A stretch of 64,000 nucleotides of DNA from Thereva unica (Eukaryota; Arthropoda; Insecta; Diptera; Therevidae), in the NCBI GenBank assembly GCA_949987705.1, contig OX465283.1:10458207-10522206 (forward strand). Direction: 5' to 3'. Position 1 is the stretch's first letter; every line of letters starts with the position of its first letter. Positions 12,290-24,600 of the stretch are shown one piece after another. Made by a program: the position numbers and the translations under genes. The notes below the pieces were generated by a model that was not told where the DNA came from, did not search any database, and saw only the letters and a program-made list of their open reading frames with translations.

Positions 12290-12428
12290 TTATGGTGTGA
12301 CCACAATTGAGGCGACGGGCGAAGCTATTGTCGCAGCTACTGTCAAACACATTTATAATACACACGATTCTTATGACGTTGCCCAAAATTGTTTCATGGC
12401 GACGGCGACGAGAACGACCACTCTTTTT

Positions 12429-12584
12429 AGACGGTGATTAGACTGTTCGTTCCTACGTACGTTCCTCACGAGCTTTTTAGATGAACGGGGAAGTGGAGAT
12501 GATGAGGGGCTTCATCCCCACTTCCCCGTTCATCTAAAAGCTCGTGAGGAACGTACGTAGGAACGAACAGTGTAATCACCGTCT
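12429..12584. repeat. Near-perfect 156 bp foldback
   Basis: Two arms of about 72 bp (12429-12500 and 12514-12584) are inverted copies with only a few differences, separated by a 13 bp loop. The arms begin AGACGGTGATTA. The high arm identity suggests a young foldback element or recent palindrome formation. No open frame and no clear target duplication. A transcript through it would form a long hairpin. Confidence 0.85.
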
Positions 12585-12589
12585 TAGGC

Positions 12590-14430
12590 AGATACATTTC
12601 TATTTCATAGCCGTCATTTGTCAATTGTGGCTATTCAGTTAAGCGTCACCTTGAATATGTATTCTGGGCCATCCAAAATTTTAGCCTCTTAAACCGCTCC
12701 GATAATCTGATGAAATATTTAAAATTCCACTCTAATTTGATAAAGCTTATCACTTACTAAAACAATAAATATTCATACTCCACTATTTCATGCAACAATT
12801 GAAGGTAAAATTGAAAAAAATTCAACAATCGCGTTCTGTTAATTTTATCAGCTGTCATTCGGAATGTCTTTGTCATTATTGTAATTTCCGATAGTGGAAT
12901 TCTACTACTCGTAATTGCAAAAATTGATTTTTAAAAATGGCGGAGGAATTGCGTTAATGTCGTTGTAAATTTTTGGCATTTATGTTTATTAATTAATTAA
13001 AATTTTGTTTTAATAATCATTTATTATTCAGAATTAATTAAAATTAAAAGCATTTGCACAGCTTCTGAAAATTAAACATGTAAAAATCTTTCTTCGCAGC
13101 AAAACCACTTAATTAAGCCGCCGCCGCTGCCGAAGTTTGTTATAGAATCCGCTTCCACCCTGTGGCAGGCATTTTACATGAAACACAGGTTCAGCCCCTC
13201 GATGACTCAAATCTTAATAGGCATTATCGCTGCCGATTTCAGTATCTCAAGAATATCCCAAGGTTAAGTATCTCAGAATTAAGAAGATAAACATTGAAAA
13301 TTTCCATAAATATTGCCACCATTCAAAGAACTGCACATTATTACTAAGCGGGGCTGTGCGGATAACACTGTAACCTACACAGCCGTAAATGTAACGAACA
13401 AAAGAGAAGGAAAACGTTAAAGCTACATTCCCAGCAATTTGTTTGGATTATCTTCATCTAGAATCAATTTGGAATTTTCAAGTGTGCTTATTTTGCATAT
13501 TTGAACAAAAGCCCCATTGGATTATGAGCTACGAGGCTTTTATCACCAGCTTTTGTGGATATGTTTATTCGCTTTCTGTGAAAAATTCCATATTTACCTC
13601 GCACCCAGCCCCGCGCGCCATTTTCATTCTTGAAAGGAAGCCAAGAGAGAGGGACAAAAAATCCCTATTCTTGTGTAATTTTTTTTTCGCTTGTCACTCG
13701 TGCCCCTGTGAGTGTCACTCGTGTTCTTCCTTTAAAGGTAGCATTCCGTAAAAAAGATAAGAAGTCTACCAGGATGTCTGTCTCCCTGGGACTCCCTGAC
13801 TCTCATTAATAATTCCTTTACGACCAGAATCTACCTAAAAGATCCACCAAGATATCCACCGCTACTCACTATACTACACAAGAGCTTGCTACTCACCGAA
13901 GCCAGGGGTGCAGGGCATGAACGAAACAAAAAAAAATAAAGAATGACGACTATACTATACGTCGACATTGTACGTAATTCAGTTGCGTTCGTAAATTGAA
14001 TTAAAAAAAAAACACACATTTTTGTTTTCATTCTTGTGTGTGGGAACCGGGAAGACGTTCACACAACTCGAAGAAGAAGAAGAAGAACGGGAGGAGGAAC
14101 ATTAAGAAGAAGAAGACGGGAAGAAGGTAAAGTTATCAATGTGCTCAACTGGCGCCTATAATTTGTTACGTGAACGTGATGCAGTTACCCAAAAAGAAAA
14201 ATGTGTGCTCATTTCTAATGTAAATTATTTCTAAACGGATTTTCAGGATGTCGCATATGATGTAGTCAAGGGCGGCGTTGTCATCATGGTGAGGCATGTT
14301 TTCATAGGCACGAAAAATTCAAAAATTTACATTTCAGAATTGCCGCGCATGTATCATGCATGTCATACAGAATATTATCGTAATGTCAATATGACAGGCT
14401 GGCGGTAGTGCAACTGATAGCTACACTAGG
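12590..14430. other. No gene recognised; GAA simple repeats
   Basis: Mostly A+T-rich. A GAA run at about 14070-14088 and an AAGAAG run at 14103-14116 resemble LINE tails in this window, but no RT sequence adjoins them. A 102-residue frame at 13443-13751 shows no domain. Confidence 0.4.
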
Positions 14431-14434
14431 GATG

Positions 14435-14725
14435 TGCGATGTTGAGAAATCATCAACCAAACCAATAGAGAAGTAAAAAGATGCCGGAAGAATGACTTCT
14501 AGGCACAATTGTCACTATCCGCATTGATGAACTGCAAAAACTACAGACCAATCACGTAATTGAACACAGCTTACAGAGTACTTTCAAATATTTTGTTAGG
14601 TAGACTGAAACCATGGAAAACAAAGTAGGAGATCGCCATGCTGGATTTAGAAGGAACAGATCTACAACAGACCTGATTTTCATAATGAGACAAATACTTG
14701 GAAAAATGCTGGGAAGCAAGCATTG
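14435..14725 (+). mobile_element. LINE RT fragment
   Basis: Across three frames the translation gives NYRPIT, then LLNTAYRVLSNILLGRLKPW, then VGDRHAGFRRNRSTTDLIF. These are the N-terminal RT blocks of a non-LTR element (NYR.I.LL, and GFR..RST.D). Frameshifts near 14575 and 14615 break it. It abuts a LINE-A copy of a different family at about 14733. Confidence 0.7.
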
Positions 14726-14732
14726 ATATACA

Positions 14733-15570
14733 GGACGGCGGTCGACCAGCCGAATTGACCACAATCGGGAAACCGAAGAAACTAGGCCAGAAACCGCGTG
14801 GATATACGAACTAACCATTTACTGGGGACCAAGGAGCTTGGTGAGAAGTGGGTTACTGGCCGAAGACCCAAACTAGTCACACCGAAAATGGAAATTCAAT
14901 TCGCCGCGTGGAGTATACGAATAGGACATCATGTCGGTCAAAAGGGAATCATAGCAATGGAATTATCGAATTCAAAATATCAGTTGCTGCGCTATCGAAA
15001 CTACGACTCACCAGATCCGGGAAACTGACGATCGTCCCTCAAAGAATCGACGAAACGATGATGCTTTACTATTCCGGTGGTGAGAAACGAGAAGCTAGCG
15101 TCGGGCTTGTGGTTGATCGGCGGGCTGCCAGCAGCGTTATCACATTCCAACCAATATCCGAGCGTTTGGCGGTTACAACCATCAGTGGAACGATCAAGAC
15201 CCATATCGTATCCGTTTATGCGCCAACTGAGACTAACTCGAACGCGAACAAGGATGAATTTTACGATCAGCCTCAACAGACCCTGGGCACGATACCTCGA
15301 ACCGAATTAATCATACTCGCGGAACACTTCAATGCACATTGAGGTGCATATCGAACCGACTCGGAAGGAACGATCGGCAAATTCGGACAGGGAATAATTA
15401 ACGACAACAGCTTACAGCAGCGTCAAACAACTTGATTGTTGGCAACAGCATCTTCCGCCATCCACTCAAACACCAACTCACCTGGCGAAATCCATTTGGC
15501 AACGACTCCACAGCCTTTGTTGTGTCTCTGGTCCAGCTACCTCGTAAGATCGCGAAATCGAAGCCCCGTT
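14733..15570 (+). mobile_element. LINE-A endonuclease region
   Basis: Begins with the LINE-A 5' block (GGTCGACCAGCCGAATTGACC...CGGGAAACCGAAG). From 14848 to 15342 a 164-residue open frame encodes an apurinic-type endonuclease part: YSGGEKREASVGLVVDRRAA, then HIVSVYAPTE and ILAEHFNAH. In active relatives the last motif is ILAGDFNAH, so the catalytic Asp is lost (GD to EH). Stops follow, and later residues are frame-shifted. The RT part of a LINE-A lies 2.5 kb downstream in the same orientation. Confidence 0.75.
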
Positions 15571-18025
15571 ACAAAAATTTGTTGTTTTGATTTTTGTTGC
15601 AGTGGGCTTCATGCAAAAATTCTACTCCTACAACATCGAGGAGTTCAAACGCACGGTTAAGACACAACGGACTGATATGGCCTGCGCCAAAACTAATGGG
15701 AATTTTACGTGCGGTCGGGGTAATGACAATTCAACGCAAAGTAACATTTCGTGTACGGATAAAATACAAGCGCAGGTGCATTGTAATTTTCCGTTCGAAA
15801 TTCGTTTGGCAGTGGAACAGCAATTTTAAGATTCCCAATTGTTTTGGCGTAGGCCGTAGTAGAGCCCGCACCATAACAGAGGCAAAATTACCGTGCATGT
15901 ATAAAATAGAAGTTAAGCGGTGATTTGCGCTTTTAAACAAACAGAGTGACGTCGTGTGCTTATGGAGACTTAGTTGAAACTCTCCCAAGGTCCGTTCACA
16001 AATCCAGGCTACCCACACTTTCGTATGTATAATTTTTATGCATGATATTCAAAGTGTACCCTCGCACCATTCGTCTCCTCTCCCTCTTCGTACATTTTTC
16101 CCTACTGAATTTCCAAAGCAAATTTAAATTTGGATTTGCAAGACTCTTCATTATTATTTTTCCCATGCAGCAGCAGAAGGGTTGCAGTGCAGGTAATATT
16201 CCCTGAACTTATCTCCAATTAAAATGACGTCCTATGCACTAATTCACATTGGAAATATGAAGGCAAAGTCCGCGAATGTATCTACTTAGCGCAAACTTCA
16301 TTTCATGTCTTGAGGTAATTTTCCTCCATCTTTGCCAACAATGGGGGTGTTGTGTCTCTCTTATCTCTTAACTAAACTACACGCGAAGAATATGAAGTAA
16401 AAATAATAATAATTGATTAAGAAAAATGCAATTTTCCCAACTTATTACACGGAGTTGCTTCAATACGCTGCCATTATGTGCGCGCTTTGATCATGAGAAC
16501 TCATTTTTTCTCGTGCAACATCTCAATTTATATGAAGTGCACAGGCACACATCACATGCATCCGAAAAAGGATCCAGACGAGGCAAGTGCATTCAAATGC
16601 AGTCATGCACTTGATTTCTATTCCTTTGTGTTTTGTTGTTGTTGTGTTGTGATTTTTTTAATGCATTGTCGGAGACATTCTTGAGGGCTTCTTTGAGGCG
16701 CTTTTCTCAGACGGTGGCGGCGGTGGAAAAAATCTGAAGTTGACGTGTTTATTGTTTTGAAATTATGAGTTCATGATTAGATGATGAACTTACTGCATTT
16801 CATTTGTATCTGGTTATGGCGCTTTCGAGAAGACCGCTTCCAAGCTGGGGAGAAATAAAAGCGTGTTATGATGTAGAATTAGAACTAGAGACATGACCAA
16901 AATGAATTATGTTAATGGTGGTAATGCATGTCTTCTTTCATCTCTAATTTCGCCACCTTAAGCTGCTTTGAACGGAGTTGTCATAATGAGAAAGATTTCA
17001 TCAACGGCTGTTTGTAAATCCTGTGAAATGGCTTTGAGTTGAGTTGATATCTGCTGGTGGAACACACGTTTTTATATTTCTACACGTTTGAGATGTAGAA
17101 TCGTATCACTTTTTCGAAATCCTTTTGTCCTTCGTCCTAGAGCCATCTAAGCCGCTTCCTTGCTTCGATTTCACTTTTCATCGTTAGTAATAACAGTACT
17201 TCTCACATCGTGGAGAGAAGTCATTTACAAGAGTTATACTCCTTATCAAATAATACCTGAAACTGATTAGTATCAAAACCCATCTAAGGGACTCTCGCTA
17301 CATGTCCAGTCTGTCTGCAAGTGATAATTGCATTCCACCGCATTTCTAGCGCTCCTCGGGAACCTATTTATCGGTACCATCGCCTACAAACCTTCAACTC
17401 GTGGCGGAGTACTCATCCAAGCCAGAATGTCAACCCTATCATTCATATCGGTACTCCTCTCAAATCCATCACATTATTATGCTTCGGAAATTTGTTCCTG
17501 CCTCACAGGCCCAATCACAGCTAGATTATCTAGTACTATGCTTATTTTCCGGATCCCTACTTGCACCTGATCTAGCGTGTGCAATAGGACCACCATCTCT
17601 GCATCATCAACTGAGATGTACTTTCTCAAATTAAGTGATCAGGCTAGGTTTAAATCCAAAGCGAAAGTTCCTTCTCTCACTCTGTCGTGAATCATAGATA
17701 TGTACAGTTCATACGTCTACGGTCTCCATTACCTCTGTGGGTTCTAATACCTCTTAGTCTCACTCATTTTCCGGGTCCCTACCATAGGCATCACGAAAAC
17801 CCCAATGTCTTTGAAGAATCCAGGACTTTCTAGTGCTGTATTGTGCTCGCGTCAGATGCGACAAAGTGCAGCTTCTGCAATCACATCGACTCACTCAAAG
17901 GACTTTCAAATAACAACTGCGTGTCCAAAATGGCTGAAACTTTGGTGAGTAACTGTCACAAGATGCACAACTACGCTCACTAGCTTTTATTGACGAGTAC
18001 TGCAATCTTCACATTGAGGTCGGAA
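15571..18025. other. No gene recognised
   Basis: Separates the LINE-A endonuclease from a LINE-A RT. Short overlapping frames at 15587-15923 and 17321-17634 have no recognised domain. If the two LINE-A parts came from one insertion, this stretch would hold later insertions; no boundary repeats were found to prove it. Confidence 0.35.
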
Positions 18026-18029
18026 ACTT

Positions 18030-19235
18030 CTCAGACCACCGTCGTATTTACGAAAATCATACAATCGAGGTTACAGAAACATCGAGAGCAAATTAGCCGC
18101 CAGCTAATGGAAGAAAAAATTCTTTGCGGCAAACGTACTGTCGTCGTCCTCATTGATTTCAAATCCACTTTCGATTGCATCGATTGGAATAGCCTTGGAA
18201 GCCGAACACGTGCCAGTGAAAATCATCCTACTTCTCCAAGCGTCGTACGATGGCTCAACCAGCAGCCAAAGGGACTTATCTGAGGAATTTCTGATTCAAA
18301 CATGTGTTCAACAAGGAGACGTCGCTTCTCTTCAACGTTGTGATCAACGCGATTATGTGTGAAACATTCGGTGGAACGCGGAGTTCGATACGACGACAAC
18401 TTCGTATCCGACTTAATGTTCGTCGACGATAGCGCCGGATGCGACATTTCCCGCATCGTCCGGCCATACGGGTTAAAAATAAATGCGGAAAAGACAAAAG
18501 TGCTCACAACGGACGCATCGAAGACCAGTGTTCACCTCGATCGAACCCAAATTCGAACAAGTTCCGATGTTCAAATATTTGGGATCTTAGGTTAAAGAAA
18601 ATGAAGTGGCATCGACGGCCGACGTTCACAGCCGTATCGGCCAGGCAGTAGCATCATTCGCCTCGCTCAATTGGTACATATGAAAACGAACAAATATTAC
18701 CATCGAAACGAAAGAACGTCTTTAGCGAACGTTGATTTTCCCATTCTTTTTCATGAATCGTAAACGTGGACACTGCTCAAGCCGGACGTTAAAGAGTTCG
18801 AGGACTTCCAAATGCAATGCTTGAAGCAGATTCTCGGTGTCTCACTCTGCGATCGCCTTCGAAACGAGACAGTTGGGCAAAGATGCGATTAACAGACACT
18901 GATCGAAGAAGAAATACAAAAAAGCCGGCTTCGGTGATTCGAACATATTTGCCGAATGGATGATAACCGCTTGCCACGTAAACTCTGACGAGACCGTCCG
19001 ACAGACTGGAGTATTCAGCGATCGGTACCGAAGAAAACCTGGCTAAAGAATATCGAGGGCGACTTAAAGAATCGGCGATTATCAGTTATCGAGCCTCGAG
19101 ACGTCGCTAAAAATCGTCAAGAATGGGTACGAATCGTGAATGGAGTTCGAGGCCCATCAGCACCGACAGCAGCGTATCCGTTGCGGTGACATCCCGCTTG
19201 GGCCGCCAGCTAACGGATCAAAGAAAAAGAAGAGC
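18030..19235 (+). mobile_element. LINE-A RT to 3' tail, broken
   Basis: In order, over several frames: KIIQSRLQKHREQ, VVVLIDFKSTFDCIDWNSL (RT block with the first catalytic Asp), QTCVQQGDVAS (QGD block), VRYDDNFVSDLMFVDDSAG (degenerate of the F.DD catalytic block, here VDD), GLKINAEKTKV, and a C-terminal part ending at the LINE-A tail AACGGATCAAAGAAAAAGAAG near 19215-19235. Multiple frameshifts make it inactive. Confidence 0.8.
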
Positions 19236-19239
19236 CCGG

Positions 19240-20918
19240 AAGGCCGATAGTCTGTTCCGCTAGTGGGGTACGTACACAATAGCCCTAACTGGACCGCAGT
19301 GTTCACCATATGAAATCCAACTCCAAACGTAAATCCGATTCCGAAAGTAGTTTGTCCTAAACTTTTCTTCTCCAATAAGCACCACCAGATTTGTGTAGGT
19401 GTGGCATAAAAAATCAATGCCAGTAATCATAGTAACGTCGCATTTTATTTTTAATGATAAAAACATGCCCGCCTAGGGCCCGCCCAACTCGCTACAAAAA
19501 GCGTTAATTATAAAATTACACTAAGTGAAAACTTGATATCTTTATGTTTCATTACAAGCCCCCACCCTGGTGGCTCCCCTTCAAAAAATACTGTCATTTA
19601 CACATCATCCCCACCCACAACTCCTCTCCAACTCCTATGTTAAAAAAAGCCCCTGTGAAACATTTTTGTGTAATTTAGGCAGGGATAGGAAAAAAGGCCA
19701 TATTGTATCATTTTTGCCATTTCATCCCTCACCCCCGAAGAAAGCGCGAACTTACATAATATGCGCGAGACAAGGGGGAGTTTTAGGCTATCACACAAAA
19801 GTAACATCAACTGGCGCCCAATATTTTAGCACAACTGTGACATATAGGATGATATATGGCGGCGCTTGCTGTACGTTTTTGGTGGTTTGAAACAAAACGC
19901 CGTTCGGAGACTGAAGCAAATCACCGAGGAAGAATGGCCGCAGTGAAATATCGTCAGAGTAATTTAATTTATTTATTTTCTGTGATAAGATTAGTTTGAT
20001 TATTTATGAAGTTGCTCCACGAAATTGATGTGAGCGCATAAATCTTTCGGGGACGACAATTCGCAATTCACTCAACGGAAGAAATCTCGAATTCACCTGT
20101 CGTACTCCCGTGCTCGTACGTAGCGAAGGCCCCAATAAGCTGTCGATGATTAAGTATCAAAACAACGAGACGCAAATGCATTCTCGACCCATAATGGAGA
20201 TCTGCCCCCGAACTTCCATCGGGACGTGGAACGTGGAGATTGTGGGGCTCATTAATTAGAATCGCATGCCAAAGATCCATCATAGATCAGACCGCCCGTG
20301 AATCAACACCACAAAAACGACTCAGAAGCGCTGCGGAAATGTGAATTTCTTTTTTTTTTATTATGTTTCAACTTCCAAAAAATAAAAGAACATAATAAAT
20401 GCGGACGGGTTTGGTGTGGCGGAGAGCAGGCGGCACACCGCACGAGGGGCTTGCGGCTTCGTACATATAATCTGGGGATCTACGACCATAATTTGATGGC
20501 CAAGCTATTGGGCGTGCATTTATGGAGGCGATGATTCATAGGTATGCAAATGAGTAAAGGAAGTCGCCTGCGTAATACTCTCTACTATACGTATATATCT
20601 GCCCGCGCCCCGGGCAGCACTCCTCGGCTAGAGGCGAAACTTTAGCATAAACTCGTCACTGGATGCGAATCACGTTCGTTTTCAACACACTCGAGAAGAA
20701 TCTCGGCCAAGTTAAGTTTGCTTGAGGGTCTTCCAGAATATAAGAGAGATAGAGCTAGAGGAGCCTCCAGCAGGATGGGATACACTCAGCCACTTTTCCC
20801 ACCCAAGTAGACTATGAGAGACTCCGTCGTCGTCGGTCCGTAGATAGTTGATTCTTTATTTTTCCGTTTTCTTGTAAATTCATTCATGGGAGGAACTTCC
20901 GCTTCTTATATGTTGGCC
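19240..20918. other. No gene recognised
   Basis: No recognised domain, RNA gene or repeat edge. Minus-strand frames at 19157-19466 and 20068-20283 have no supporting motif or splice structure. Confidence 0.35.
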
Positions 20919-20921
20919 TAA

Positions 20922-21541
20922 AGCCTCGGCCACGATACGAGCGGCCAGCGGCGAGCGGTTAGCGGTGAGCGGCAGAGCGGTGGTGGCCAGGATACGAGCG
21001 GCGATTCGACTTGTTCAGTAGTAGAAAAGCTATCTCCGGAAGATATGCTAAAAGTATGAAGTTTAAGTGATAATATTTTGTTGAAAAGGCGTATTCTCAA
21101 TAAATTAATTTATAATAGGAAATATGTAGTTCATCCCATTAACGAGCGAAGAAGAAGGTTTGGTGAATATCACCATCCATCTTTCGGGTTAAGAAAAGAT
21201 AAAATTCGTGTTTTCGAATACACGAGAATGTCAATTGAAACCTTTAATTACATTCTGGGCAAGATAAGCCATCTTTTACAATATTTTTTTACACTTTTTT
21301 TCCATTGCTACAACAAAATAATAACAGAGCGGCGAGCGGCAGCAAAAAAATTTAATGTCTCGGATTAGCGGCGAGCGGCACTTCAGTATTGCCGCTCTGC
21401 CGCTCACCGCTCGCCGCTCGTATCGTGGCCGGATTCAAGCGTTTTCCATATAAAACTATACAAACATAAAGCTCAGAATCGCCGCTGTGCCGCTCTGCCG
21501 CTCACCGCTAGCCGCTCGCCGCTCGTATCGTGGCCGAGGCT
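20922..21541 (+). mobile_element. Internally deleted Harbinger element
   Basis: 620 bp with long terminal inverted repeats starting AGCCTCGGCCACGATACGAG and flanked by TAA on both sides (20919-20921 and 21542-21544). Inside, a 96-residue frame (21078-21368) contains VHPINERRRRFGEYHHPSFG and VFEYTRMSIETFNYIL, matching the N-terminal part of PIF/Harbinger transposases. The DDE catalytic region and the partner DNA-binding protein are missing. A second, internal copy of the right terminal repeat lies at about 21385-21432. Probably mobilised only in trans, if at all. Confidence 0.88.
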
Positions 21542-21544
21542 TAA

Positions 21545-22920
21545 GAAGAATATACGATTGCGAGAGATAACATTGAGAACCCATCAAGACTGGAGCTTAA
21601 TTAAGAGCTTCACTTAAATCCATTCATGTTTATCTTTGCTAGTACTACAATGGACGAGGAATGCCAATATAACACTTCCTGTACTCGCGCACCCACGTTC
21701 ACAATGCTCCAGAGCTTTCAACACAACAGTCATCGAAGATGGTTGATTTTTTAATTGATTTTCGTTGAACACAATGAGACACAAGTAGGTACTGGTGCTG
21801 GGCCCCAAGTTTTGCCTCTGCCTAGTGGTGATGATGGAGAAAAAATGATTCTTCTTGAATGTGTAATATATATTTTGAAATTGAAACTTAACGATAGTCA
21901 TTTGGCCGATTATGGAATACGCTGGTGGGCAGCAACGAGTATGACTATGGTGGAGTACATAACAGATGCTAGCCCACATACAGATTATGTGTTATGCAAG
22001 GCAATGACTTTGATTTTGTGGTCAAGTCTCGTTGTGGAAAAGGGGAAAATATTTCGTGTTTTGTATATTTGTTGTTATTTCAAGAATTTGTAAAATGGAA
22101 ATGATCACAATCAGATGACAAAACAAACGAATGTGAGCTAGAGAGAAAAGTTTCAGACCGAAAGACAATGGACTGGAATAAATACAGGGTGATCCAACTT
22201 TAGTTTCCTAACTGTTTGTTAAACAACACACATAAACCTAAGGAAATCTTCAGGTTTTTTCTATTAATCAAACATTTCACAACTTTTTTTAAAAATAATA
22301 TCAATAAAATTGCTACTTCTGAACCTTCTGCAACAGTCGACCCCTTCGAGGTAAAATTTCGGAGAGGGTTTCGGCTATAATTTGGCGAATGTTGGTTTTT
22401 AGGTGCTTCATAGATACGACTCGTAAGGTAACCCCATGAAAAAGCCAACAGCGTTAAATAATATAGAGACTGCACCATAAAAGAAGGGAATCTCAAAATG
22501 ACTGTTTCCATACTCACAGTGAGAGTCTCGAGCCTCTATAGGCGAATTACTCTGTTTGTTTAAAAACCCAAATAACCGGCTTATTTATATTTTCAATCAC
22601 AATTCCACATGCGCACTCGTTTCCCTTCTTTTATGGTGCGTGCTCTACCCTGTATGGTTCTTAAGAAATGTGCCTCAAGTTTGGTTGAAATCTGGTTGCT
22701 TTATCATACTTTTCCCGAGTTTATCAAGATTCCTTAAAAATAGCTTATGTTTAGCCCATACCGGAAAAGGCTAAATTCAACAACTCCTGAAACTACTACC
22801 CAATACCAATTAATACTAGTTTTACAAAATCGTGGTGATAATAACTAAAAGCTTAAGGAATACTAATTCTACATGTCAGTGCGGCTTTAGACCAAAGAGA
22901 TCTATACGACCTAGTTATTT
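21545..22920. other. No gene recognised
   Basis: A 112-residue + frame at 21755-22093 overlaps a 121-residue frame on the other strand. Neither has a recognisable domain or splice context. Confidence 0.35.
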
Positions 22921-22924
22921 TTGT

Positions 22925-22995
22925 AAGATAACTTACTTATTCCCCTTTAATCCCTCATAGGGCAAAAGGCGGAAACACTGTTTGTCGATTCGAAG
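22925..22995 (-). mobile_element. LINE-B 3' tail
   Basis: Matches the tails at 10400 and 28283 (CCCCTTTAATCCCTCAT block, then GGAAAC). Only the last part of the element is left. Confidence 0.6.
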
Positions 22996-23000
22996 CAATA

Positions 23001-23140
23001 GGTCTAACTGCAATGGTCTTAAGACGGCTCACGATGCCCCGTCAAACTCTCTTAAGACTGGCGCTTTGACAGAAAATTAACCATTCCCAAGAGAACCTGA
23101 CGAGGCATCTTAAGCCGTCCAAAGACCATTGGAGTTAGCC
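23001..23140. repeat. Small inverted-repeat element, MITE-like
   Basis: 140 bp made of two arms of about 60 bp in inverted orientation (shared blocks CAATGGTCTT, GACGGCT, AGATGCC, CGTCA and TTCTCTT). The arms are about 75-80% alike. It lies directly between a LINE-B tail and another LINE fragment. No open frame. The target duplication is not clear. Confidence 0.6.
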
Positions 23141-23149
23141 ATAATCCAC

Positions 23150-23640
23150 TACTCAGACCATTACTTGTCAGACCATTACTTGAATATGCCTTCCAGGTTT
23201 GGTCTCCTCACTATTCTTCGCATGTTAGAACTATTGAATCGGTTCAACGAAGGTTCGTTCGATTCGCACTGAATCATCTTCCTTGGGAAAACCCAATAGT
23301 TCTTCCATCATATGAATCCCGGCTTAAGTTACTCAACTTAAGCTCTCTTCAAAAGCGTCGAGAGGTGGCCGATGTCGTATTTGTTCATCAGCTACTTAAT
23401 GGAAAGGTCGACTCAGGTTTTTTAGGTCGCCGTGCGTCGTTTAGAGAGAGTCGTTATAATCTGAGAGGTCCACCTCTTTTACAAATCAACTCCTCTAATA
23501 CTAATTACGGTAGATTTGAACCTGTAAACCGTTCATTAATGTTAACAATAATATTAATGTCTTTAGCGTGAGCATTAGTAAAGATGTCCTTAAAAGGAGT
23601 CTTTTTAATCTCACGTGACCATCTTTGTTTCCTGTTGCTT
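23150..23640 (+). mobile_element. LINE C-terminal region
   Basis: Reads RPLLEYAFQVWSPHYSSHVR, then QRRFVRFALNHLPW, then LQKRREVADVVFVHQLLNG and NYGRFEPVNRS. This is the region after the RT core in many Jockey/CR1-type insect LINEs. The frame 23365-23571 covers the last part. A short tandem duplication (CAGACCATTACTTG) at its start disrupts the frame. Confidence 0.75.
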
Positions 23641-23794
23641 GCGTGGGTTATATGTTAATTTGGATTTGTGTTTTTATTTACTAATTTTTATGTTACTAAT
23701 ATTTTATGTTTGCATGTCTCAGCTGAGCCACGGCAGTGGTAAATATTTCTCAGCCCTGCTGGGAAGTGTGCCTTCTGTGTTAGAAGGGAAACTC

Positions 23795-23796
23795 TA

Positions 23797-23840
<44 letters not shown>

Positions 23841-23880
23841 TATATGTATATATATGTATGTATGTGTATGTATATATAGA
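23795..23880. repeat. TA-rich microsatellite
   Basis: A run of TA dinucleotides with interspersed TATG/TGTA units. Confidence 0.9.
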
Positions 23881-24159
23881 TTTTCATGCTTAGCTGAAAA
23901 GTGCGCCTTCTGTGCTAGAAGGGTTAACTCTTGCTGATATAATGGTATTTTTATGCGAACGAATTGCTAACCCTCTTCCCAACCGACTTTTAAAACTCTG
24001 TTTTGTGGCGTAGGGAACTCGCCATTCGAACGTCTCCCGTTAGCTCCTTTCCATGGGGCGATAGGCACAGGTGGGTTCAGGGCTTACTAACAGAATAGCT
24101 AGGTGTTCGTCTGCACTGACTCTTCTCGGGTTTTGGTAGAAGTGACAAATTTTCCAAGG

Positions 24160-24345
24160 GTCTCAACTAAAGGTGCATCGCTTTGGCGAGTCTGGTTTGG
24201 TTACTTTAGATTTATCCAAAGCTTTTGACAAACTATGTCACCACGCTCTTTTGGGCAAACTATGTCACCACGCTCTTTTGGGCAAACTCCAAGGTATTGA
24301 TGTCGATTCAGTTCTAAGGAAGGAATTGAAAGTTTTCTCCTCTCT
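24160..24345 (+). mobile_element. LINE RT fragment, 5' half
   Basis: Reads GLVTLDLSKAFDKLCHHALL, the RT block with the first catalytic Asp (LDLSKAFD). The 27 bp unit encoding KLCHHALLG is duplicated exactly in tandem (24230-24256 and 24257-24283), keeping frame. The continuation of this RT is found at 25112, after about 0.75 kb of other sequence. Confidence 0.75.
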
Positions 24346-24427
24346 GGCCATTTCCATATAGTTTCCAAAAGCACCACGGCCATTCACTTGGTCTAGTGCA
24401 CTCCACCCATATACCTCAAAATCACCA

Positions 24428-24600
24428 CCGCCGTCGTCTGGTCCCAAGTTCAGAGTGAGAACGGAGGAGGGTGGTCGACCTGCCAAATTGACCAGAATCG
24501 GGAAACAGAAAAAACTAGACAAGAAACCGCATGGACAAAAACAGCGATGCCGACAGCAGCGTATCCTTTGGAAGACGATAGGATAGAAAAAATGTGCAGT
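24428..24600 (+). mobile_element. LINE-A derivative, 5' end joined to 3' region
   Basis: Starts with the LINE-A 5' block (CCGCCGTCGTCTGGTCCCAA, GGTCGACCTGCC, ATCGGGAAAC) and at about 24548 jumps to a LINE-A 3' block (GCCGACAGCAGCGTATCC). The junction differs from that of the copy at 5277. It lies between the two halves of an interrupted RT. Confidence 0.65.

Noticed and set aside
20068..20283. 71-residue minus-strand frame
   Set aside because: No domain and no repeat partner found.
21755..22093. 112-residue + frame
   Set aside because: Looks protein-like in places but overlaps a similar-length frame on the other strand and matches nothing I know.
23795..23880. TA-rich array as a CRISPR or satellite
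   Set aside because: It is a plain dinucleotide microsatellite without spacers.
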